NCBI GenBank assembly: GCA_964451365.1
Contig: CAYVIB010000007.1
Span: forward strand, 98,922 to 162,921
From: CAYVIB01 sp964451365
GTDB taxonomy: Bacteria; Pseudomonadota; Gammaproteobacteria; Pseudomonadales; Cellvibrionaceae
Direction: 5' to 3'
Length of the DNA stretch: 64,000 nucleotides
The notes beneath the pieces are model-generated. The model had not been told where the DNA came from. It did not search any database and saw only the letters and a list, made by a program, of their open reading frames with translations. The position numbers and the translations under genes are program-made. Position 1 is the first letter of the stretch. Each line of letters begins with the position of its first letter. Of the stretch, positions 43,187 to 52,155 are shown piece after piece.

Positions 43187-43714
43187 TTACTCCACTGCAA
43201 ACCCGAATATCTCCACCGACCCAAACGATTCCATTTTAAGTTTTCGAAGCTTGGAAAACGTTTTAAACGAATGTGTTTCATTATTTATGGTCAGGGTATG
43301 AAGATAATCGCCATTTTCTTTATTGTTTATGTTCATGACAACTTCAGCCTCTTCCGGCCAGGGAAAAGCCTGTTTAAAATAGTGAATGTTATATGTTCGT
43401 TCCGTCGGGTTGAACTGCGCGCGTGAATGAAACTCGCCGGTGCACTCTTCGTCATCAATCCATACTTTGGATACCAGCCTTTCCCGGGAGTCTTCGAAGA
43501 AGAAGTGTAGCCAGGGGACGGACTCCTCGGAGGCGGGCATTTCCAATACTGTGGAAAATCGTATTTGCTGGGGTTTTCCCCGCAACTTGCGCTCGAAGGT
43601 TTGTTGGGTGGGGTCGCGACTGTTTAATATGAAATCTTTCGCTTCGGAATAACCTGACTGTGCCCAGATAACCAAAGCCACGGCTATCATCGCCATAAAC
43701 TGCACTTTTCTCAT
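43187..43714 (-). CDS. Exported protein of unknown function
   Basis: The product has 175 residues from the ATG at 43714, which has GGGGGAG just upstream. Residues 1 to about 25 form a signal peptide (MIAVALVIWAQSGYSEA). The mature part is beta-rich (HFFFEDSRERLVSKVWIDDEE, split as HFFFEDSRERL and VSKVWIDDEE) with one Cys. No family is recognised. It is paired with the Sel1/TonB_C gene four bases downstream, which suggests a joint envelope function. Confidence 0.8.
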   Translation of the reverse strand: MRKVQFMAMIAVALVIWAQSGYSEAKDFILNSRDPTQQTFERKLRGKPQQIRFSTVLEMPASEESVPWLHFFFEDSRERLVSKVWIDDEECTGEFHSRAQFNPTERTYNIHYFKQAFPWPEEAEVVMNINNKENGDYLHTLTINNETHSFKTFSKLRKLKMESFGSVEIFGFAVE

Positions 43715-43753
43715 TGCTCCCCCTCCCACGGGACGATATGGAGATCCCTTACA

Positions 43754-44158
43754 TCAGTAAAACTCCGAGGATCGATTAACCTCATCCACCTGTCCATTCA
43801 GGGTCCACAGATCGTAAAGCCAGCCGATAAAAAACAGCCCGCCGGTCAGAAGATAAATAATCCCCGTGATCCATTTGCCCATGTACATGCGGTGCACGCC
43901 AAATATACCGAGGAATATCAACAATATCCACGCCAGTGAGTAATCGAGCTTGCCCGGTGTGTAGCGGAAGTCGGCCTCGCGGTCCATTGACGGGATAAGA
44001 AACAGGTCGATGATCCAGCCGATAAACAACAGGCCCAGGGTGAAAAACCAGATGGTGCCGGATATCGGCTTGCCGTAATAAAAGCGGTGGCAGCCCATAA
44101 AGCCGAATATCCAGGCGATGTAGCCGATCACGATGGAATGTGTATTTTCGCGTTGCAT
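43754..44158 (-). CDS. Double TM2-domain membrane protein
   Basis: The product has 134 residues. It holds two TM2-type hairpins: IFGFMGCHRFYYGKPISGT with LLFIGWIIDLFLIP, and IFGVHRMYMGKWITGI with LFFIGWLYDLW. Each has the family's Gly-x-x-x-x-His/Arg-x-Phe-Tyr-x-Gly pattern. TM2 proteins are small inner-membrane proteins without a defined biochemical role. Two tandem units in one chain are less common than one. Confidence 0.85.
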   Translation of the reverse strand: MQRENTHSIVIGYIAWIFGFMGCHRFYYGKPISGTIWFFTLGLLFIGWIIDLFLIPSMDREADFRYTPGKLDYSLAWILLIFLGIFGVHRMYMGKWITGIIYLLTGGLFFIGWLYDLWTLNGQVDEVNRSSEFY

Positions 44159-44450
44159 AGTCCTGTCCTCGTACGAAGTAATCCAAAAAAGTGGCCGACT
44201 TTTATATTACCCCCTGCCACGGCCGGGTTAAGCGCCGTACCTCAACTTGCCAGATTTTTTCTTAAATTCCTGTCATATGCGATTTGTGGGCGGAAGAGAA
44301 CCGGGGCGCATGCCGCCTCACTCGTGCGTTTCACGCTTTTCCGCGCGCCGATGAACGACCGCCTGGAATACCTGAACACGACGATTTTCGTTCCCGCCGC
44401 GATGTTTGTTCTGGTGGGGATTGCCGGAAGAGATTCCTTTTATGGCAACG
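44159..44450. other. Intergenic region without a supported gene
   Basis: About 290 bases lie between two minus-strand genes. A plus-strand frame (ATG at 44351) is coding-like over a short stretch but overlaps the cytochrome gene and has no ribosome binding site. Nothing else is recognised. Confidence 0.35.
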
Positions 44451-44780
44451 CTACCTGGTTATCTGGCTTCGTAAATATGTGGCGAGCGCGCGACGCTCAT
44501 TTTCGGTAAGCTGGCCAAACGCCGGCATCTCGCGGTGTTCATCCGTGCCGGCAATCCAGTCCATCAGTTCCTGTTCCGAGCGGCGGGCCAGGAGCGTGGC
44601 CGGTATCCGCTTGAGATAATCTCCACGGCCGCTGCGTGGGTGACATTCGGTACAAAACTCACGGAACAGAACTTCTCCCTGGGCCACCAGTTCCGGATCC
44701 GGTTCGACACGCGGCTTTTCTTCCGAACAGGCAACGGTAAACAGCAAACCGGAGGCAAGCAATACTTTAAACCACTGCAT
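44451..44780 (-). CDS. Small cytochrome c lipoprotein
   Basis: The product has 109 residues. A lipoprotein signal ends in FTVAC (Cys18). The haem motif is CTECH (residues about 43-47), and the distal Met is probably in REMPAFGQLT. It is a class I monohaem cytochrome anchored to the membrane. It lies just after an SDR gene on the same strand and has no clear oxidoreductase partner nearby. Confidence 0.88.
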   Translation of the reverse strand: MQWFKVLLASGLLFTVACSEEKPRVEPDPELVAQGEVLFREFCTECHPRSGRGDYLKRIPATLLARRSEQELMDWIAGTDEHREMPAFGQLTENERRALATYLRSQITR

Positions 44781-44782
44781 TT

Positions 44783-45646
44783 TTATTCTCCCGATGGATT
44801 GGAATTCAGCATATCCCGGTAACCTTCCCTGTACGTCGGATACTTAAATACATAACCACTCGCCAGTAAACGCTGATTACTGCAACGTTTGTTCCCCGCC
44901 CGCCTGAGGGTTCCCACATCGCCGGACAGGACCAGCCCCATCTGCCGCGCAAGCCACTGACCGACCTGCCGCGCCGGCGCAGGCTCGCAATCGCTGGCCA
45001 ACAATAAATCGGGCGATACACCCCCGGCAATATGTTGCAGGCAAATATGTTCAAGCACGCCCGCGCAGTCGTCAGCATGAATCCGGTTGGTGTAGTTTTC
45101 ACCTCCCACGCGACCGGCTTTCACCTGCCCGATCAGATGATTTCGCCCCGGCCCGTAGATACCGGAAAAGCGGACCACACAGGTGTTTATTTCGCTTCGT
45201 TGCCACAGACGCTCCGCCTCCAGCAGGCGCCGGCCGGCGAAACCTTCCGGCTCCGTGCGGCTGTTTTCGTCGATCCACTCACCGCCGCTTTGCCCGTAAA
45301 CACTGGTGCTGGAAACAAAGATAACCAGACCGGGCGCGTTGTTGTGCTCCCGCCACAACGCGATCAGGCGCCTGGAATTTTCCACATAGGTCTGCCGATA
45401 GGCCTCGTCGGATCGTTCACCCGGCGTTAGCGTGATAATCGCGATATCGAATTTGGCTTTCGCCAGTTGGTTTTGTAATTCCGGGTCAGCGACCGCGCCC
45501 TGCCAAAAATCACCTGCCTCCAGCGGTTTGGGCGTGCGCGCTATTGCAGTGACGCTTGCGCTGTTTTCAGCGAATCGTTTGGCACAACGCATTGCAATGT
45601 CACCGTAGCCAATTAGCAGTAGTTTTTTTTCACGCAAAATATACAA
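44783..45646 (-). CDS. SDR-family NAD(P)-dependent epimerase/reductase (YeeZ-like)
   Basis: The product has 287 residues. The Rossmann motif is LLLIGYGDIAMRCAKRF, an atypical GxGxxG reading GYGDIA. FVSSTSVYGQSGG carries the catalytic Ser/Tyr region, although the usual YxxxK Lys position is replaced (GFAGRRLLEAE). IYGPGRNHL is typical of extended SDRs. The substrate is unknown. It is divergent from oxyR with only 35 bases between the starts. Confidence 0.85.
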   Translation of the reverse strand: MYILREKKLLLIGYGDIAMRCAKRFAENSASVTAIARTPKPLEAGDFWQGAVADPELQNQLAKAKFDIAIITLTPGERSDEAYRQTYVENSRRLIALWREHNNAPGLVIFVSSTSVYGQSGGEWIDENSRTEPEGFAGRRLLEAERLWQRSEINTCVVRFSGIYGPGRNHLIGQVKAGRVGGENYTNRIHADDCAGVLEHICLQHIAGGVSPDLLLASDCEPAPARQVGQWLARQMGLVLSGDVGTLRRAGNKRCSNQRLLASGYVFKYPTYREGYRDMLNSNPSGE

Positions 45647-45681
45647 TGCTCTCTATTGATTCCGGTTATTTAATAGATTTT

Positions 45682-46596
45682 ATGACACTTACAGAACTGC
45701 GTTACATCGTAACCCTGGCTCAGGAACAACATTTCGGCCATGCCGCGGACCGCTGCAATGTCTCTCAACCCACGCTGAGTATCGCGGTAAAAAAACTGGA
45801 AGATGAGCTTGAAACTCCCATTTTCGAGCGCTCCAAAACCCGGGTCTATCCTACTCCGCTGGGCAGTAAAATTATTGAGCAGGCGCAAAAAGTGCTGGAA
45901 CAGGCACACGCAATCAAGGACATCGCCAACGAGGGTAAGGACCAGCTTACCAGTCCCCTGCATATCGGCGCCATTCTCACGGTGGGCCCTTACCTGTTTC
46001 CGAAGTTGATTCCGCAACTGCAGAAAATCGCCAAGGACATGCCGCTGTACGTGGAAGAAAGCTACACCGCCACCCTGCGCCGGCGCATTCGCCAGGGTGA
46101 CCTGGATGCGATTATTGTCGCCCTGCCCTTTACCGAAGCCGATGTCGTTACCCAGCCGCTATACGAAGAGCCCTTTGTCATCATGATGAACAAGGGCCAC
46201 CCGCTGGAGAAGGAGGAAGCGATACAGCCGGACCAACTGGACGATTTCAATGTACTGCTGCTGGGCGAAGGCCACTGTTTTCGCGACCAGGTGCTGGAAG
46301 CCTGTCCCAACCTCAAACCTTCGGTCGCCGACCCGCGCGGCACAATTCGCACTGCGGCGGAAGGCAGCTCGCTTGAGACGTTAAAATACATGGTGGCCTC
46401 GGGGCTGGGAATTACCATCCTGCCGAAATCGGCAGCCATGGCCGGCCATTATTCCTCGAATTCCCTCGTTACGCGTCCCTTCGTAGAACCGGTCCCCAGG
46501 CGAACCGTGGCGCTGGCCTGGCGGGCCAGCTTCCCCAGGCTCAAAGCCATCGACGCCCTGCGCAAGGCCATCAGCGATTGCAAGATCGGGGTGTAA
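45682..46596 (+). CDS. oxyR: Peroxide-sensing LysR-type regulator OxyR
   Basis: The product has 304 residues from the ATG at 45682. The N-terminal helix-turn-helix (HFGHAADRCNVSQPTLSIAV) is followed by the regulatory domain. Cys199 and Cys208 in GEGHCFRDQVLEAC have the same numbering as the redox pair of E. coli OxyR and form the disulfide switch. SLETLKYMVASGLGITILP is the matching downstream segment. It activates antioxidant genes after oxidation by hydrogen peroxide. recG follows seven bases later, an order common in Pseudomonas relatives. Confidence 0.95.
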   Translation: MTLTELRYIVTLAQEQHFGHAADRCNVSQPTLSIAVKKLEDELETPIFERSKTRVYPTPLGSKIIEQAQKVLEQAHAIKDIANEGKDQLTSPLHIGAILTVGPYLFPKLIPQLQKIAKDMPLYVEESYTATLRRRIRQGDLDAIIVALPFTEADVVTQPLYEEPFVIMMNKGHPLEKEEAIQPDQLDDFNVLLLGEGHCFRDQVLEACPNLKPSVADPRGTIRTAAEGSSLETLKYMVASGLGITILPKSAAMAGHYSSNSLVTRPFVEPVPRRTVALAWRASFPRLKAIDALRKAISDCKIGV

Positions 46597-46602
46597 CTCC
46601 CC

Positions 46603-48696
46603 TTGGTCCAGGCAAGCCCTCTTCAATCGCCCGATACCCTGCCGGTGACGGCGGTGAAAGGCGTGGGCGGCCGGCTGGCGTCTATCCTGGAGAAACTGGG
46701 TATCTCCACCGTACAGGACCTGTTGTTTCATCTGCCCCTGCGTTATCTGGACCGCACCCGTATCGTTCCCATCGGCCACCTGCAATTGAACACCAGCGTG
46801 GTTATACAGGGTCGCGTGCTATCCACCCAGATCATATTTGGCCGGCGCCGCAGCCTTGCCTGTGTTATTGAGGACGACACGGGCGCGGTTACCCTGCGCT
46901 TTTTTCACTTCAGCGCGGCGCAAAAAGACCGGCTCTCGCCGGGCACGCTGTTGCGCTGTTACGGCGAACCCCGGCTGGGTTCCACCGGGCTCGAGTTCTA
47001 CCACCCGGAATACGATTTTGTCGAAGACGGAGCGCCCCAGCCCACAAATTCGAATTTAACGCCTGTCTACGGACTCACGGAGGGAATCACCCAGCAACGC
47101 CTGCGAAAACTGACGGAAACCGCGCTGGAATTCCTGCAAAACCATCCGCCGGTTGATTACCTCCCGCCGGAAGCAAACCGGCGGTTTGGCGTGGTGGATC
47201 TGGCTACGGCCATACGCTACGTGCACTACCCCCCGGCCAACGCCCCCGTCGAGCAACTGCTGGCGGGAATCCACCCGTACCAACAGCGCCTGGCATTCGA
47301 GGAGCTGCTCGCCCATTACCTGACGCGCCAGCAGGTGCGGGCGGGACTCCGGAGGGAAAAGGCACCCAAAGTGTCGCTGAGCGAAAATCGCCGGCAGGAA
47401 TTTACCGGCGCGCTGCCCTTTCAACTGACCGGCGCGCAGCAACGGGCGGTAGCCGACATCTGCCGCGACCTGGCCAGGGGCACGCCGATGCTGCGCATGG
47501 TCCAGGGCGACGTGGGCTGCGGCAAAACCCTTGTGGCGGCGCTGGCCGCACTGGCAGTGGCCGACAGCGGGCGCCAGGTGGCTGTGGTGGCGCCTACGGA
47601 AATTCTGGCGGAGCAGCATTTTGCCAGTTTCAACCGTTGGTTCGAGCCCCTCGGAATTCGCATCGCATGGCTGGTGGGTAAGCTCACCGCCGCCAACCGC
47701 CGTCAGGCACTGGCACAGATTGCCACTGGCGAGGCCGGTATTGTTATTGGTACCCACGCGCTCTTTCAGGAGGGTGTCACTTTTGCCCGCCTGGGCCTGG
47801 CAATTATCGACGAGCAACACCGCTTTGGCGTGCACCAGCGCCTGACGCTCAAACAAAAAGGCACCGCCGGAGAAACGCCCCACCAATTAATCATGACCGC
47901 CACCCCCATTCCCAGAACGCTGGCCATGACATCCTATTCCGAGCTGGATTATTCGGTAATCGACGAGCTGCCGCCAGGGCGCACACCGGTTAACACGGTG
48001 CTGATCAGCCAAACAAGACGCCATGAGATTATCGAACGTATTCGCGCGGCCTGCGGCGAGGGACGGCAGGTCTATTGGGTCTGCACCCTGGTGGAGGACT
48101 CGGAAACCCTGGCCGCCGCCAACGCCGAGGAAACCGCCGGCCTGCTGCGGGAAACTCTCGGCGAGGTTCGAATCGGCCTGATCCACGGCCGCCTGAAACC
48201 GGCGGACAAGGAAGCGGCAATGAATGCCTTCAAGAACGGCGAAATTCAATTACTGGTCGCCACAACGGTAATCGAAGTGGGTGTGGACGTCCCCAACGCC
48301 AGCCTGATGGTGATCGAAAACCCGGAACGACTGGGCCTGGCTCAATTACATCAGCTTCGCGGGCGGGTGGGCCGCGGCAGTGTCGCGAGCCACTGCGTAC
48401 TGCTGTACGGCGACAAGCTGTCGCAACAGGCCCGGGAGCGTTTGAAGATATTGAAAACATCCAATGACGGCTTCGTTATCGCCGAAAAAGATCTTGAGCT
48501 GCGCGGTCCGGGTGAATACCTGGGTACCCGCCAGGCCGGTGATATGCAGTTTCGTCTGGCGGATATGCAAAGGGATGCGCATTTATTACCGGCAATTCAC
48601 GAAATTGGCGCTAAAATGATGAAAAAATATCCAGAACTGGTGTCCAAGCTGGTGAACAGGTGGTTTGGTAAAAACCAAAACTACGCGCAGGTGTAA
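46603..48696 (+). CDS. recG: ATP-dependent DNA helicase RecG
   Basis: The product has 697 residues and begins at TTG. A wedge/OB domain (about 60-150) precedes the helicase core, with Walker A GDVGCGKT at 302-309, the DExH box DEQHRFG, and motif III TATPIPRTLAMT. The C-terminal helicase domain contains VGVDVPNASLMVIE and HQLRGRVGRG. RecG reverses stalled forks and processes branched DNA. It follows oxyR closely and may be co-transcribed with it. Confidence 0.96.
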   Translation: MVQASPLQSPDTLPVTAVKGVGGRLASILEKLGISTVQDLLFHLPLRYLDRTRIVPIGHLQLNTSVVIQGRVLSTQIIFGRRRSLACVIEDDTGAVTLRFFHFSAAQKDRLSPGTLLRCYGEPRLGSTGLEFYHPEYDFVEDGAPQPTNSNLTPVYGLTEGITQQRLRKLTETALEFLQNHPPVDYLPPEANRRFGVVDLATAIRYVHYPPANAPVEQLLAGIHPYQQRLAFEELLAHYLTRQQVRAGLRREKAPKVSLSENRRQEFTGALPFQLTGAQQRAVADICRDLARGTPMLRMVQGDVGCGKTLVAALAALAVADSGRQVAVVAPTEILAEQHFASFNRWFEPLGIRIAWLVGKLTAANRRQALAQIATGEAGIVIGTHALFQEGVTFARLGLAIIDEQHRFGVHQRLTLKQKGTAGETPHQLIMTATPIPRTLAMTSYSELDYSVIDELPPGRTPVNTVLISQTRRHEIIERIRAACGEGRQVYWVCTLVEDSETLAAANAEETAGLLRETLGEVRIGLIHGRLKPADKEAAMNAFKNGEIQLLVATTVIEVGVDVPNASLMVIENPERLGLAQLHQLRGRVGRGSVASHCVLLYGDKLSQQARERLKILKTSNDGFVIAEKDLELRGPGEYLGTRQAGDMQFRLADMQRDAHLLPAIHEIGAKMMKKYPELVSKLVNRWFGKNQNYAQV

Positions 48697-48933
48697 CCGG
48701 AAACAGACCGCGTGTAGTTAACGACGCCGCGGTAAGTGTAATGTGCGTCAATTTTTGCCAAACACTTGGCAGGTGGCATACTATCTGCCCCCAAAGACTA
48801 GAATTTAGCCCTATTGCGACTATATTGATAGGTAAAGCGCTCGTTTGATTGAAGGACCACCAAACCCGCCAGACACGCCAAAAAAAATCATGTTTGCTGT
48901 TGTTCCCAAGCTTTAATACGAGAGAATTTTGCC

Positions 48934-50313
48934 GTGCATGCACCAACTAGCGTTTTAGAAATATTGGATACCAAAAAAATCAGCTACAGCCTGACGGCCC
49001 GTGGGATAGCTAGCTGTATGCACGCATCCTGCAAGGGAGAGACCTGCTTTGTCAGGTCGGTACTCGTCCAGGACTCCCACGGTCGTGCCCAAATACTTAT
49101 TCCCAATGGCTATATCGTTGACCTGGATGCGATTTACCGCCAGTTCGATCGGGATTTCGAGGGTATGCCCGGGAACCAGGTTACCGAGTTGATCGAGACC
49201 CAGAAACTTCATTCCCTGCCCGCCATTCCCAAGTGGCAAGGCATGCAAACCTTCATCGATACCCGCCTGCTAAAAAACGACAAGCTCTGGTTGCAGTCCG
49301 GCCATGAAGATCAAGTGATCGAAATCCACCAGGCCGACTTCCAGAGCATGATCGATGCCGCCAATGTGGGTGAAATCGCCATTGAGGCGCCGGAACTGGA
49401 CATTGATCCAACTTCGGACGAAAGCCAGATCATGCGCTCGGTCGAACACTTCACCCAGCGCCGTATCAAACAGCGCCTGGACGAAGTACTGGAGCTGCCC
49501 CCACTGCCGGAAACGGCGCAGCGCATTATCAAGCTGCGCGCCGACCCCAACGCGGATATCAGCGACCTGGTCAACATCGTGGAAATTGATCCGAGTCTCG
49601 CTGCGCAGGTGGTAAGCTGGGCTGCCTCGCCCTACTATTCCGCGCCGGGCAAGATAAAATCCGTGCATGACGCCATTGTCCGGGTGTTGGGGTTCGACAT
49701 GGTACTCAACCTCGCCCTGGGACTGGCGCTGGGTAAAACCATTTCCGGCTCGGAAATGAGCCATGAACAAATTACCGATTACTGGCGCGAATCCGCCTAT
49801 GCCGCCGCAAGCGTGGAAGGCCTGGTCACCAGTATTTCGCGCGAGTATCGCCCCAGTTTCGGCATGGCCTACCTTTCCGGCCTGTTGAGCAATTTTGGTT
49901 ACCTGGTGATTGCCCAGGTATTTCCGCCCTACTTCACCAGTATCAACCGCATGTGTGGTGCCAACCCGCATATCTCACGGGCCATTCTTGAGCAGAACAC
50001 CCTGGGGGTGTCCGGCAACCAGATTTCCGCATGGCTGCTGGAAAGCTGGAACATGCCTCTCGAGGTGGTTACCGCGTTGCGGCAGCAGTACAACCCGAAC
50101 TACAAAGGAACGCACGACGTTTACCCGAAATTGATTTACGTGGCGCGCCAGTTATTGGCCAAGAAGGGTTTTGGCCATCCGCTTGGCCCACCGGTCACAC
50201 GAGAATTGTTTGAGGAATTGCACCTGGATTCCGACACCGCCGAAATCACCGTGGAGAATATCCTGGAATCCGGCGACGACCTGGATGCCATCGCGGATAA
50301 AATGCGAAATTGA
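48934..50313 (+). CDS. YbaK-like domain fused to an HDOD domain
   Basis: The product has 459 residues. Residues 1 to about 145 resemble the YbaK/aminoacyl-tRNA deacylase fold (VRSVLVQDSHGRAQILIPNGY), with a Cys-rich segment CMHASCKGETC at 28-38. The HDOD domain covers about 185-390 (LELPPLPETAQRIIKLRADP, FGMAYLSGLLSNFGYLVIA) and lacks phosphodiesterase metal residues. HDOD proteins serve as regulatory scaffolds for signalling or stress. A YbaK-HDOD fusion could tie translation-quality or amino-acid signals to regulation, but the function is not established. The gene is preceded by about 240 bases of intergenic DNA. Confidence 0.88.
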   Translation: MHAPTSVLEILDTKKISYSLTARGIASCMHASCKGETCFVRSVLVQDSHGRAQILIPNGYIVDLDAIYRQFDRDFEGMPGNQVTELIETQKLHSLPAIPKWQGMQTFIDTRLLKNDKLWLQSGHEDQVIEIHQADFQSMIDAANVGEIAIEAPELDIDPTSDESQIMRSVEHFTQRRIKQRLDEVLELPPLPETAQRIIKLRADPNADISDLVNIVEIDPSLAAQVVSWAASPYYSAPGKIKSVHDAIVRVLGFDMVLNLALGLALGKTISGSEMSHEQITDYWRESAYAAASVEGLVTSISREYRPSFGMAYLSGLLSNFGYLVIAQVFPPYFTSINRMCGANPHISRAILEQNTLGVSGNQISAWLLESWNMPLEVVTALRQQYNPNYKGTHDVYPKLIYVARQLLAKKGFGHPLGPPVTRELFEELHLDSDTAEITVENILESGDDLDAIADKMRN

Positions 50314-50333
50314 TTTCATGGCTTCCTTTCTGG

Positions 50334-50362
50334 AAAAACACCGGCAACTGCCGGTGTTTTTT
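50334..50362. terminator. Shared bidirectional terminator
   Basis: AAAAACACCGGCA/TGCCGGTGTTTTTT forms a strong stem between the convergent HDOD and symporter genes, with A and T runs on both sides. It can end transcription from either direction. Confidence 0.92.
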
Positions 50363-50373
50363 ATGCGGCGCTT

Positions 50374-51666
50374 TTATACAGCGTTTCCGGCCACCAACAC
50401 GTTTTCTTCCCCTTCCGATTTTGCCACCACCACCGCGGCACAACTATCGCTGAATACGTTCACCGCCGTGCGGGCCATATCGAGAACCCGGTCGGTCACC
50501 AGCAACAAGCCAATTCCCTCCAATGGTAAACCAATGGCCGAAAGAATAACGGTAATGGCCACCAGACTCGCCGCCGGTATGCCCGCCACACCGACAGATG
50601 TCAGCAGCGCAATCACCACAATCGTAAACTGCGTGGCGAAAGTCAGTTCCAGGCCGTAGGCCTGGGCGATAAACATGGCGGCGACACATTCATACAACGC
50701 GGTTCCATCCATATTGATGGTAGCGCCGAGCGGCAATACAAACGAAGTGACTTTATTGGAAACCCCCGCGTTTTTTTCCACGCACTCCATGGTGACCGGC
50801 AGCGTTCCGGATGACGACGCGGTGGAAAAGGCAGTTAACAGCGCCGGCGCCATCGCCCGGTAGTGGCGCGAGGGTTTTACCCGGGCGACGTACTTGAGTA
50901 TCAGCGGAAGTGTAATAAAAGTGTGGGCGACAAGCGCGGCCAATACCGTAAAGAAAAAGATGGCCAGCGGCTGGAAGGAAGCGAGCCCGGTTTCCGCCAC
51001 CGTTACCGCCACCAGGCCGAAAACCCCCAGCGGAGCAAACTTCATAATAAACATGGTGATGCCCATCATGGTGTCGAATACCGCCTGCCAGAAATTTACC
51101 AGCGTCTCGCGCAACTTGCTGTCGATGCGCAGCATGAAATAACCGAATAACAACCCGAAACAGATCAGGCCGAGCATTTGCCCGTCGGCGGCGGCCTCAA
51201 CAATGTTGGGCGGCACCATGCGCAGAAACACGGCGGCGATATCGCCCGTACCGCGATCACTCACCCGCTCCAGTTGCGAGGCCACCTCGGACTCCGAACT
51301 GAGGTTGAGCCGGTCCCCAGCCGGTTGGCCACCGATAACACCCGGCTCGGTTATATTGACGAACAGCAGGCCGACCAAAATAGCCAGCAGGCTGGACACC
51401 ATATAAAAGGTGATGGTCTTGCCGCCCAGGCGGCCCAGGTCCTTGCCCGAACCCATCGACGCCACACCGCAAATTATCGAGGAGATAATCAGCGGCACGA
51501 TGATCATTTTCAGGCCGTTAAGGAACAGTTCGCCAATAAATGCCAGGGTATTTTTTGAGTAACCGGCAAAGGTCGACTCGTCTCCCAGAACATTGAGCAC
51601 CAGGCCAAACGCAATGGCGGCAACGATGGCAATAATGATTTGCCAGTGAAGCTTGAGCTTTAACAT
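50374..51666 (-). CDS. Dicarboxylate/amino acid:cation symporter (DAACS family)
   Basis: The product has 430 residues from the ATG at 51666, chosen for GGAAAG upstream. About eight helices and two re-entrant hairpins are expected. TASSSGTLPVTMECVE is the serine-rich HP1 motif, and FVLPLGATINMDGTALYE is the NMDGT motif of helix 7. The family takes up glutamate, aspartate or C4-dicarboxylates with sodium or protons. The substrate here is not assigned. The gene stands alone on the minus strand between the HDOD gene and ubiA. Confidence 0.94.
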   Translation of the reverse strand: MLKLKLHWQIIIAIVAAIAFGLVLNVLGDESTFAGYSKNTLAFIGELFLNGLKMIIVPLIISSIICGVASMGSGKDLGRLGGKTITFYMVSSLLAILVGLLFVNITEPGVIGGQPAGDRLNLSSESEVASQLERVSDRGTGDIAAVFLRMVPPNIVEAAADGQMLGLICFGLLFGYFMLRIDSKLRETLVNFWQAVFDTMMGITMFIMKFAPLGVFGLVAVTVAETGLASFQPLAIFFFTVLAALVAHTFITLPLILKYVARVKPSRHYRAMAPALLTAFSTASSSGTLPVTMECVEKNAGVSNKVTSFVLPLGATINMDGTALYECVAAMFIAQAYGLELTFATQFTIVVIALLTSVGVAGIPAASLVAITVILSAIGLPLEGIGLLLVTDRVLDMARTAVNVFSDSCAAVVVAKSEGEENVLVAGNAV

Positions 51667-51900
51667 AACGGCTTTCCGGTTTTTTATTTTTACCGATGGA
51701 CTGGCGGCATTAGACCAGACACGGGGACACTTGGCAAAAATGGAAGATTTCATTCGAATCCATTACTGTACCGTCATCTCCGGGTAGCGGACCACTGTCT
51801 GGAATGAAAACCGTCAATCGGGAAAGGCCATCAACAACGGCTTACGATTGAACATGAACCGGGCCTGCAAGATGAGGTTTTTGGAAAAGCCAGAACAGCG

Positions 51901-51926
51901 GTCATCTTCGCGCAACGGAGATCCAG
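51901..51926 (+). repeat. REP-like palindromic repeat, copy 3
   Basis: GTCATCTTCGCGCAACGGAGATCCAG is almost identical to copy 1 at 24142. It is followed 32 bases later by an inverted copy, giving a BIME-like pair. Confidence 0.7.
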
Positions 51927-51958
51927 GAATTTCAGGAGGTTGCGGCAAGATATGGGTC

Positions 51959-51984
51959 CTGGATGTCCGCTACGCGAACATGAC
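51959..51984 (-). repeat. REP-like palindromic repeat, inverted partner of copy 3
   Basis: On the minus strand this reads GTCATGTTCGCGTAGCGGACATCCAG, matching the family at most positions. The compensating changes (ATG with CAT) keep the stem paired, which supports selection for structure. Confidence 0.65.
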
Positions 51985-52155
51985 GTACGTAAGAGGAAAT
52001 TAAGAAGTGATCCAGCTTCTTTTCTTCTTTGACGGAATGTAAGTCACTCTACAACGGTGACCATTCTTCACCGGAAATCCGCCGCCTCCAACTGGCAGGC
52101 GCCGCGCAATAGCCTGTAAACTACCGGCACTTTTATCCACCGACCCAAACCACCC

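Larger units (their letters stand above)
51667..52155. other. Divergent intergenic region with REP-like repeats
   Basis: This 489-base gap separates the symporter and ubiA. It contains an inverted pair of REP-like repeats (51901-51926 and 51959-51984) and a degenerate third copy near 51773-51802. In related bacteria ubiC often lies directly upstream of ubiA. It is absent here. Confidence 0.5.

Noticed and set aside
44351..44509. A plus-strand frame MNDRLEYLNTTIF... between the TM2 and cytochrome genes
   Set aside because: It overlaps the well-supported cytochrome gene by 59 bases and has no ribosome binding site.
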